Positions 57,590-64,000 of a stretch of DNA of 64,000 bases are shown one piece after another. The stretch is from the NCBI RefSeq assembly GCF_011043775.1, contig NZ_JAAKXY010000003.1, positions 496,001-560,000 on the forward strand. Direction: 5' to 3'. This stretch comes from Natronolimnobius sp. AArcel1 (GTDB lineage: Archaea > Halobacteriota > Halobacteria > Halobacteriales > Natrialbaceae). A model generated the notes under the pieces. It did no database searches, was not told where the DNA came from, and worked only from the letters and a program-made list of their open reading frames with translations. The stretch's first letter is position 1. Every line of letters begins with the position of its first letter. The translations under genes and the position numbers were made by a program.

Positions 57590-60022
57590 TTAGTCCTGCT
57601 TGCGGAGTGCAAGCATGGCGGCTGCGAGGAGTGCGAAGAGAGCGACTGCGACGCCAAAGCCAGGCGTGCCGTCGTCATCGTCATCGGTTGGCTCCTCATC
57701 GTCAACGCCGTCGTCGCCGTCGTCAACGCCGTCGTCGCCGTCGTCAACGCCGTCGTCAACGCCGTCGTCGCCGTCGTCAGTGCCGTCTTCGACGGTCAGC
57801 GTGTCGGAGGCATCGTCGTGGTCAGTTGCGACTTCCCACTCGATGTCACCTTCAGCGTCAGTGTCGAAGTCGTAGGACATCGTGTCCGTGGACTCCTCAC
57901 CGTCGAGTTCGATGGTGTCTTCGTCAACCTGCTCTCCATCGATTACGACGGAGTAGTTGGTCTCACCGGACTCAGTGCCGGTGTTTTCGACGACAACATC
58001 AAGCGTTGCGTCGTCACCGACTTCAACGCTCGATGGTGCGTCAGCGTCGACATCGAATGCGGCTGGCTCGCCTTCTTCACCAGCTGGGAGGAGTTCAACG
58101 TCGCTGAGATCGTCATCAGCGTCGCTGTGTGGGTCCTCAACAGTCATGTCGAACAAGACACCTTCCTGGTCAGCCTCTCCACTCAGGTCGAATTCAGCTT
58201 CGAAGGTGTATTCGCCGTATTCGCCATCAATGACATCAGCAGTCGTAATATCGACGAAGTTACCCTCGTCAGAGTCGATGTCAGCGTCAAGCTCCGAACC
58301 TGGTGCAATGTTCGTCACACCGGTTGCGGTTGCGTCTTCGTCAGCTGGGAGTCCCGAGATGGTGTCCCAGTCAACTTCGCGGTCTTCGAGGCTGAGTTCG
58401 AGTTCACTTTCGACTTCGTCGTCCTCATCGTCGATGTACTCGTTGTCCTCAGTGACTTCGAACGTGACGTAGTAGTCTTCGTCAGCGTCGAGGCCGTCAG
58501 CGCCTGCGTAATCGACAACGAAGGTCAGGTCGCCGTCGTACTCGTCACCAATGAGGTATGCGTCGAGTTCCTCGTCCTCTCCGTCATACTCATCAGAGGT
58601 GTTCCAGTAGGCAGCGTCACCGATCGGACCAGAGTCCTGCTCCTCGATCGAGATGTTAACGCCGCTCAGGTGACCGATTTCGGTGTCATCATCAATTGCG
58701 CCTTCGACACCGAAGTCGTCGACGGTCAGGATGAGAGCGTCATCGTCTGCAACTGTATCAGTTGGGGTGATGGTGGAGTCGTTGTAATCGTCGAAGTCGA
58801 CGCCGCTGTTGTCGAGTCCATCATCGTACGGTGCGGTGTAGAGCGATGCGTCGCCGATCGCTTCACGGTCTCCAACGGAGAAGACGTCGCGGTCGCGCTC
58901 GTCAGAGACTTCCCAGTTGTCACCGTTCTGCTCGAGACCTTCACCAATCGACAGGTCCCAGTTGTGGCTTGGGAGTGGCTGGTTTTCATCGAGTCCGCTC
59001 TGGATCTCGACATTATCGATGGATGCGTTGTCCTCGTAGTCCTCATGGACATCCCAACCGTAGCCTTCCTCACCGATATCGGAGTTGTTTGCACCGTGGG
59101 TGTTGTACTCGAGAACAACCTCATCACTATCGATATCGTAGAGGTCGATACCAGTTACGTGGCTGGTCTCGTTGTAGTCACCGAGCACGACACTGGCCGT
59201 GCTGGATTCTTCAACACCGATGGTGATGTTTCCGATTTCACCCTCGGAAACTTGATCAACATCTGCGAAGTAGTAATCTTCAGACGCGTCCGTCACTTCG
59301 ATCGTCGCGGTGTCGTAATCGATCGAGTCAGAGACTTCGAAGGTGAACTCGTATTCACCCGTATCGATGGATGCATTACTGAAGTTTGCTTCGAGGGCGT
59401 CGTCGTCTTCGACATCCTCGAGGAGGATGGCGTCATCATGCTCAGCTGGGTGGGTGTCAACATTGAAGAGATCCTCGAGCTGCTCTTCGTCGAGGTCATC
59501 GGCCGTGACGTTCAGGTGCTGGTAGTCACGATCGGATTCAACTTCAAGGTCAACAGAACCTTCTTCAGCGACGGTGTCGTCGGTGAATTCGGTCTCGAGA
59601 TTCTCGCTCACTGCTTCGAAGGTCTGCCCTTCAAAGTTGAAGTCGTCATTGTCTCCGTTGTGTACACGGATGTGGTAGTACTCATCCTCTTCGAGGTCGT
59701 CGGTCTCGAAGGTTACTGTGTCACCATCAACCGATTCGGTTTCAACGGTGTCTCCCTCGTCAAGTTCTGGACCCTCAACGATGGAAACGAGACCACTATG
59801 GTGGTCGTCGTCATCGCTAATGAGAGTTAGTTCCTGACCGACCCATACATCTTCATCAATTACGCCGTCATTGAAGGTAACACCTTCGTCGTAGTTGTCC
59901 TCGTTGACTGCTGCTGCCGCACCGCCCGCAAACGCAGCGGACATGGCAACAACCGAGAGGACCATCATCGCAGCAAGGAACAGTGCACGTCCCTTCTCGC
60001 GATATGAAGTTTCGTTTGTCAT
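57590..60022 (-). CDS. S-layer-like surface glycoprotein with PGF-CTERM anchor (paralogue 2)
   Basis: An 810-residue protein, the probable main S-layer component. Start ATG 60022 gives the classical haloarchaeal S-layer signal peptide (TNETSYREKGRALFLAAMMV... ending GGAAAAVN). The ectodomain contains VWVGQELTLISDDD and a series of acidic beta domains with many NxS/T sites (NVTADDLD, NTSDEYD). A stalk of VDDGDDG repeats precedes PGFGVAVALFALLAAAMLALRKQD, the PGF-CTERM sorting signal. Acidity is extreme. Its paralogue lies downstream on the same strand. Confidence 0.92.
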   Translation of the reverse strand: MTNETSYREKGRALFLAAMMVLSVVAMSAAFAGGAAAAVNEDNYDEGVTFNDGVIDEDVWVGQELTLISDDDDHHSGLVSIVEGPELDEGDTVETESVDGDTVTFETDDLEEDEYYHIRVHNGDNDDFNFEGQTFEAVSENLETEFTDDTVAEEGSVDLEVESDRDYQHLNVTADDLDEEQLEDLFNVDTHPAEHDDAILLEDVEDDDALEANFSNASIDTGEYEFTFEVSDSIDYDTATIEVTDASEDYYFADVDQVSEGEIGNITIGVEESSTASVVLGDYNETSHVTGIDLYDIDSDEVVLEYNTHGANNSDIGEEGYGWDVHEDYEDNASIDNVEIQSGLDENQPLPSHNWDLSIGEGLEQNGDNWEVSDERDRDVFSVGDREAIGDASLYTAPYDDGLDNSGVDFDDYNDSTITPTDTVADDDALILTVDDFGVEGAIDDDTEIGHLSGVNISIEEQDSGPIGDAAYWNTSDEYDGEDEELDAYLIGDEYDGDLTFVVDYAGADGLDADEDYYVTFEVTEDNEYIDDEDDEVESELELSLEDREVDWDTISGLPADEDATATGVTNIAPGSELDADIDSDEGNFVDITTADVIDGEYGEYTFEAEFDLSGEADQEGVLFDMTVEDPHSDADDDLSDVELLPAGEEGEPAAFDVDADAPSSVEVGDDATLDVVVENTGTESGETNYSVVIDGEQVDEDTIELDGEESTDTMSYDFDTDAEGDIEWEVATDHDDASDTLTVEDGTDDGDDGVDDGVDDGDDGVDDGDDGVDDEEPTDDDDDGTPGFGVAVALFALLAAAMLALRKQD
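57701..57779 (-). repeat. Short tandem repeats coding for the Asp-Gly stalk
   Basis: GTCGTCGCC and GTCGTCAAC units repeat for about 80 bp, coding for VDDGDDG-type repeats just before the PGF-CTERM anchor. Length variation by slippage would be expected. Confidence 0.7.
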
Positions 60023-60508
60023 TATATGTTGTGTATTGTTGTGTTTCGCGTTGGTTAGTGTTCGATTCACCGGAGGCGATGGCCGACATTCGTCCGACAG
60101 ATCATCACAGACCGACTCAGCCTTCCGGGTAGGGGTATCCCGACCTATTAGGCAATGTGTAATAAGCTTTCTGGAACCACGAGATGCCCAGTAATGGAGC
60201 TATACTCCTGCTGTGACCCGCTGAAACGCCTGATTCTCGAGATTGTATTCGGCTTTATCTTGAAACCAAGAAACTACGAGTACACTAGTTGTATGCTACA
60301 CCCTCGAGCCCGTTATCCCTTGTTTCCACGCAGTAATAGCGTTTTAACCCCCGTTTAGCCGAGACTGTTCACTGACGCAGCAGGAACGGGGAGCACTGAA
60401 ATAGGAACCGAAACAGACGGTTGAGAACGCACGCGCGAACAAACTATATTGACACCGAATCGTCCCAGTGGCGCTCCCCCAGACGACGCAGTGCAGGCGA
60501 ATCAGCGC
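60023..60508. other. Upstream region of S-layer paralogue 2
   Basis: 486 bp without a supported gene. The CTTATTACAC element at 60157-60166 (minus) and about 110 nt of leader lie nearest the gene. The distal part (60200-60500) is AT-richer, with TTCTTGGTTTC-like tracts, and abuts the 3' end of the TetR gene. Confidence 0.5.
60157..60166 (-). promoter_or_regulatory. Conserved S-layer promoter element (copy 2)
   Basis: Minus-strand CTTATTACAC preceded by CAGAAAG, 135 nt upstream of ATG 60022; matches the copy at 57262-57271. Confidence 0.6.
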
Positions 60509-61099
60509 TCAGCGATAGACACGCGCCTCGAGATAGGCCTCGAGTTCCTCGCGAATCGCTGCGACCGGCAGGTCGGTCGTGGTCGAGCGCCGAAGCGAGG
60601 TGCCAGTCATGATCGCGACCAGCGTTGTCGCGACGGCGTCTGGGTTACACGCCTGAAACTCGCCGTCTTCGATGCCCGCGTGGATGATACCCGCGAGCGT
60701 ATCCTCGAACTGCTGATCACTGCGCGTGAAATGATCGCGGTAGGCCTCGTCGTGTACTGCCTGCGCGCGGAGTTCGAACAACGTCGCAGCACGCTCCTGG
60801 CGATCGGCAGAATCCACTGCGAACACGTACTCGAGGACGGTCTCGAGGCACCCGCGTGGATCGTCGTCGATATCCGTGACGGCTCCTTCGTAGGTCTCGA
60901 GCAAGTACTCGAGACACTCGAGGACGAGTTCGTCTTTGCCGTCGTAGTGGTGGTAGATCAGCGATTTGCTCTTTGCGAAGTTCGAGCCGATTTTGTCGAC
61001 CGTCAGCTCCGAGTAGCCGTATTCTCGGAGTGACCGGAACGTCGCCTCGAGAATCTCTTCGCGCGTTCCAGAGACGTCTTCAAACGGGTGTTCAGTCAT
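60509..61099 (-). CDS. TetR/AcrR-family transcriptional regulator
   Basis: A 196-residue regulator. The N-terminal HTH (about residues 12-58) reads TREEILEATFRSLREYGYSELTVDKIG and SKSLIYHHYDGKDELVLECLEYLL, the TetR signature. The C-terminal helical domain (about 65-190) binds an unknown ligand and dimerises. It is divergent from the COG1361-RND operon, with the palindrome TGAACGTTCA in the shared region, so it most likely represses the transporter genes and possibly itself. Confidence 0.93.
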   Translation of the reverse strand: MTEHPFEDVSGTREEILEATFRSLREYGYSELTVDKIGSNFAKSKSLIYHHYDGKDELVLECLEYLLETYEGAVTDIDDDPRGCLETVLEYVFAVDSADRQERAATLFELRAQAVHDEAYRDHFTRSDQQFEDTLAGIIHAGIEDGEFQACNPDAVATTLVAIMTGTSLRRSTTTDLPVAAIREELEAYLEARVYR

Positions 61100-61253
61100 T
61101 TGGCTGCCCCGCTATCGTGTAGGTGGTACCCGAGATAGTGATAATGAGAGAAACTCACTGGTACCTCACTCGTGGTGGCCCGGTATACCGCTTGTGTCCG
61201 ATGCGACTGCCCATACAGGCTGACACGAAGGGAGCCATCAAAAACTGATTGAC

Positions 61254-61263
61254 TGAACGTTCA
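61254..61263. promoter_or_regulatory. Candidate TetR operator
   Basis: The perfect palindrome TGAACGTTCA sits in ATTGACTGAACGTTCAAT (61248-61265), 155 nt from the TetR start and 138 nt from the COG1361 start. TGAACGTTCA-type palindromes are common sites of TetR/AcrR repressors. A TATA-like AGATATATCT follows at 61324-61333. Confidence 0.5.
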
Positions 61264-61302
61264 ATAGAAAAGCCCATAATGGAGCCTTACAGATAGTCGG
61301 CA

Positions 61303-61404
61303 ATGAGTAACCGGTCCCCTCCCAGATATATCTCGACGAGACAACAGTTTTCGGTCGGTGCATCTGGACCGGCAGATCTCGAGCGAACGGAGTGGTCGTT
61401 ATGA
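61303..61404 (+). CDS. Possible 33-residue upstream ORF
   Basis: ATG 61303 opens 33 codons (MSNRSPPRYISTRQQ...) ending in TGA that overlaps the ATG of the next gene by four bases (ATGA, 61401-61404). Coding potential is low and it spans the TATA-like box at 61324-61333, so if that box is the promoter the ORF is not translated. Listed because of the exact coupling overlap. Confidence 0.2.
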   Translation: MSNRSPPRYISTRQQFSVGASGPADLERTEWSL

Positions 61405-63080
61405 CCGACACCCGTGAGACGGTTGTGACGATCACGATGGCTGCACTCATGGCGCTCAGTCTTGTCGCAATAGGCGTCGCCGGGACAACGCCCGTCGCTG
61501 CCAACGACGCTGGTGGTGACGAAGACCTGGACATGGGTTCGAGTGGCAGTTCAGGATACGTGCCACCTGACCGCGGCGAACCCGACCTCTCGGTTGGCCT
61601 CTCCGATGCCGAAGTTATGCCAGGAACGATCGAAAGCCTCGAGTTCGACATCCAAAACGATGCCACGGTCACCACGGGTGCGGGCGATGGCGTCACAACC
61701 GCACGTGGTGTGACAGTCGAAATCGACGACAGCGGGCCATTCGAACGCGAGACAGGACCAGTCGCAATCGGCCCAATTCAGGATGGCGAGTCCGTGCCTG
61801 CCACCCAGCAACTCGCAGTACCTGATGACCTCGAGGCCGGCGAGTACGACATTCGCGTTGAAGTGAGCTATAGCTACAACAGCTACATGTCCTCAGACGG
61901 CAGCCACACACGCGAACAGACTACCGAGACAGAGACGGTGACGATCGAAGTGCCAGACGAGCCACGGTTCGAAATTACCGATGTCGACACTGACGTCGAA
62001 CCTGGTGCGAGCGGGCCGGCAACCCTCGAGGTGTCTAACGTCGGCACCGAGTGGGCAAACGAAACCCGTGCAAGCATCGCCGGCGGGAGCGGTGTCACCG
62101 TCGATGGCGGCTCGGCTGACGCACCTGTCGAGGAGATCATCGGCGATATCGCCCCGAACGAATCCACCACAATGCTCGTCGACGTTGCGGTCGCCGGCGA
62201 ACTCAGTTCGGGTGAACGCCCCCTCGAGATCGACTTCAGTTACCGCGATAGTGGCGGGGTCGAACGCGAGGGCGAATCACGGACCGCGTCGCTGACCCCT
62301 GGTGCAGAACAGTCCTTTGCAATCGGCGACGTGACGGATACGCTCTCAGTTGGCTACGATGGTCACATCGGCGGCGAGATTACAAATGAAGGGCCACGAA
62401 CGATTGACGACGCCGTTCTCGTCGTCGAGCCGATGAGTGAATCGCTGTACATCGAGGATACCCGGTATGCGCTGCCAGAACTCGAGCCCGGTGAGACGAC
62501 GGCGTTTACGTACCCGACTGATGTCAGTGGGCAGGCCGACGCCGGGCCGCGACAGCTCCAGTTCTCCGTCGAGTACACTGGCTCGAGCGGCGATGCCACG
62601 CTCGAGGATGGGCCATTTACCGATCGCGTGACGGTCGACGAACGGACTGACGAGTTCGCCCTCGGTGATGACGGGATCATCGTCGAGCAAGGCGACCGAA
62701 CGGAGTTCGAACTCGAGATCACCAACCAGCGCGAAGAGACGCTTTCGAACATCGACGCGCAGTTGTACACCGACAGCCCGCTCAGCACATCGAACGACGA
62801 GGCGTTTGTCCCGGCCCTCGAGCCGGGCGAGTCGACGACGATCACCTTCGACGTGGCGGCGGGAGCGGATGCCACAACTGAGTATCACCCGGTCGAACTC
62901 GACTTCCAGTACGATACGGAAAGCGGTGACACGGTCGTCTCCGATGTCTACCAGCACCCGGTCGAAGTGGTCGCGGGCGAAGACGACGATAGCGGCGGTA
63001 TTACGGGTACGGTTGTCGGGCTCATGGCACTGCTCTCGATTGCTGGACTCGGTATCGGGATGTGGTGGCGCCGGACGTGA
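61401..63080 (+). CDS. COG1361-type surface protein with NEW3/CARDB-like domains
   Basis: A 559-residue secreted, membrane-anchored protein (ATG 61401, MTDTRETVVTITMAAL). Signal peptide about 1-34 (ending in AGTTPVAAND). The exterior has repeated beta-sandwich units with the pattern DVEPGASGPATLEVSNVGTEW, LSVGYDGHIGGEITNEGP and IVEQGDRTEFELEITNQRE, typical of COG1361 S-layer-like/NPCBM-associated NEW3 modules. It ends in one TM helix and basic residues (TGTVVGLMALLSIAGLGIGMWWRRT). It precedes an RND transporter in many haloarchaea and probably works with it at the cell surface. Confidence 0.88.
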   Translation: MTDTRETVVTITMAALMALSLVAIGVAGTTPVAANDAGGDEDLDMGSSGSSGYVPPDRGEPDLSVGLSDAEVMPGTIESLEFDIQNDATVTTGAGDGVTTARGVTVEIDDSGPFERETGPVAIGPIQDGESVPATQQLAVPDDLEAGEYDIRVEVSYSYNSYMSSDGSHTREQTTETETVTIEVPDEPRFEITDVDTDVEPGASGPATLEVSNVGTEWANETRASIAGGSGVTVDGGSADAPVEEIIGDIAPNESTTMLVDVAVAGELSSGERPLEIDFSYRDSGGVEREGESRTASLTPGAEQSFAIGDVTDTLSVGYDGHIGGEITNEGPRTIDDAVLVVEPMSESLYIEDTRYALPELEPGETTAFTYPTDVSGQADAGPRQLQFSVEYTGSSGDATLEDGPFTDRVTVDERTDEFALGDDGIIVEQGDRTEFELEITNQREETLSNIDAQLYTDSPLSTSNDEAFVPALEPGESTTITFDVAAGADATTEYHPVELDFQYDTESGDTVVSDVYQHPVEVVAGEDDDSGGITGTVVGLMALLSIAGLGIGMWWRRT

Positions 63081-63147
63081 GTAAACGCAGTTCACCACAG
63101 CGAACGGCCTCGAGCATGCGGTTTGTGACATACAGAGATACCTATCG

Positions 63148-64000
63148 ATGACTGACTCCGATCGCACTGAGTACGACTCGGGCGAGTCGTCGTCCGACGG
63201 CGAGCCCGCAACCGCTGAGTCAGGTGGGTCACAGTCGGACTCGGCGACAGCAGACGGACCCCGCAGACGTGGCCTCACAGATCGACTGGCTGCGATAGAC
63301 TTCCGCGAGAAGTTTGGACGCGGGCGCAAACGTGGACGCAACAATGACGGCGTGGCGAGTGAAACGGCTCCCAACAGCACCGCAGACCGGCAGGACGCGA
63401 GTACTCGTGGCCGCGATGCTGGTGGCCGCGATAGCAATGACGGACGCGGAGACGATCCGTTTACCCGTCGAATCAATCCGCTGATCACGAATCGGCCGTG
63501 GACGGTCGTACTCGTCTTCATCCTGCTCACTGGGTTATTCCTCGGCGGAGCGATGCTTGGCGGTGGCGAGCAAGAAGCCGGAACCGACCAGTTCACCGAT
63601 GGCTCCGAGGAACAAGAAGCGTTCGAGGACATGCAGGAGAACTTCGATCGGGGCGTGCGTGATTCGGGTGGCACGACTGCCCAGTTGTTCATTACAGACG
63701 ATCGAAACGTTCTCTCGGAGCCGAATCTATTGCGAATGCTCGAGTTCCAAGATCGCCTCGAGAACGAAGATAGCCTAAGAGTCGAGTCGACAACGAGCCC
63801 GGCCTCGCTGGTTGCACTGGAACTCGATCCGTCGGCCGAGACAGCAGAACAACAGCATCATACCGTTGCATCGGCCTCACAGCGCCAACTCAATACGGCT
63901 ATCGCGGACGCAGATGAGAACTCGGGGCTGCCGGTGAGTACTGACTTTACCCGCGAATCGGCCAGCGCGGATGTCGCGCAGTTGGCGATTACGTACGATA
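63148..64000 (+). CDS. MMPL/RND-family transporter, 5' part (runs off the window)
   Basis: 284 codons from ATG 63148, open to the window edge. An N-terminal cytoplasmic region of about 115 residues rich in Ser, Asp, Arg and Gly is followed by the first membrane helix (NRPWTVVLVFILLTGLFLGGAML) and then the large exterior loop (FEDMQENFDRGVRDSGGTTAQLFITDDRNVLSEP), as in archaeal MMPL/RND exporters. RND proteins move lipids, drugs or hydrophobic compounds. It lies 67 nt after the COG1361 gene, presumably one operon under the TetR regulator. The 3' end is not seen. Confidence 0.85.
   Translation, partial: MTDSDRTEYDSGESSSDGEPATAESGGSQSDSATADGPRRRGLTDRLAAIDFREKFGRGRKRGRNNDGVASETAPNSTADRQDASTRGRDAGGRDSNDGRGDDPFTRRINPLITNRPWTVVLVFILLTGLFLGGAMLGGGEQEAGTDQFTDGSEEQEAFEDMQENFDRGVRDSGGTTAQLFITDDRNVLSEPNLLRMLEFQDRLENEDSLRVESTTSPASLVALELDPSAETAEQQHHTVASASQRQLNTAIADADENSGLPVSTDFTRESASADVAQLAITYD

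Noticed and set aside
57701-57779. Regular repeats that resemble a short CRISPR array
   Set aside because: Units are 9-18 bp without unique spacers and they code for the Asp-Gly stalk of the surface protein.
57818-59830. A 670-codon open frame on the plus strand
   Set aside because: It is the exact antisense of S-layer paralogue 2. Acidic GC-rich genes give long antisense frames, and the minus-strand product has a signal peptide, repeats and an anchor.
62346-63692. A 448-codon open frame on the minus strand
   Set aside because: Antisense of the COG1361 gene and the RND gene start; Ser/Arg-rich composition typical of shadow frames.

Overview
The window comes from a haloarchaeon, most likely a member of the Natrialbales. 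The evidence is high GC with an unusual excess of CTCGAG, very acidic proteins, S-layer-type glycoproteins ending in a PGF-CTERM anchor, archaeal leaderless promoters (a TATA-like box about 25-30 nt upstream of many start codons), and archaeal markers such as PAC2, DUF357, Bax1, XPB, KorAB and IS1341-type TnpB. Genes are densely packed on both strands and mostly sit in short operons.

Layout. 0-5.6 kb holds pyrF, two small zinc-ribbon proteins, an Lrp regulator fused to an RCK_C domain and divergent from trkA, a VOC protein and mgsA. At 5.7-9.1 kb an MFS transporter gene is split by a 2.2 kb IS200/IS605-type element. The element carries a broken tnpA, a DUF2080 gene and an intact tnpB, and contains several copies of a structured hairpin module. 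At 9.2-16.4 kb two two-gene CPA2 antiporter operons lie tail to tail as an ancient inverted duplication. Together with trkA and Lrp-RCK_C they make a potassium/proton homeostasis neighbourhood. 16.5-24.6 kb holds a HAD hydrolase, an acidic membrane-anchored protein, an aminotransferase, a DUF6517-like lipoprotein, korBA and a flavin reductase. 25-29.8 kb holds methylmalonyl-CoA epimerase and mutase with an aldo/keto reductase and a GNAT enzyme. 30-39 kb holds GH42 beta-galactosidase, two reduced enzyme-like proteins, and dnaJ, dnaK and grpE.

39-54.6 kb holds XPB helicase and its nuclease partner Bax1 (with an opposing SDR gene between), a MATE exporter, ring-cleaving dioxygenase-like VOC protein, a Nop2/Sun RNA methyltransferase with a PUA-like partner, PAC2, PadR, a tRNA-Glu(UUC) gene surrounded by tRNA fragments, an FAH-family enzyme, DUF357 and a glutaredoxin-thioredoxin reductase fusion. 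54.8-60 kb holds two tandem paralogous S-layer-like glycoproteins that share a promoter element. 60.5-64 kb holds a TetR regulator divergent from a COG1361 surface protein and an RND/MMPL transporter that runs off the window.

The most unusual signal is the modular repeat in and around the IS element. Two self-complementary hairpins of variable sequence are joined by a nearly invariant 11-nt linker (CGTGATGACGA) and closed by an outer stem (GTTCG/CGAAC), giving a predicted three-way junction. One copy sits in the loop of the element's right-end hairpin, another interrupts tnpA, a half copy replaces the expected HUH region of tnpA, and a fourth supplies the stop codon of tnpB. All functional statements come from reading the sequence and from family knowledge; no database search was run.
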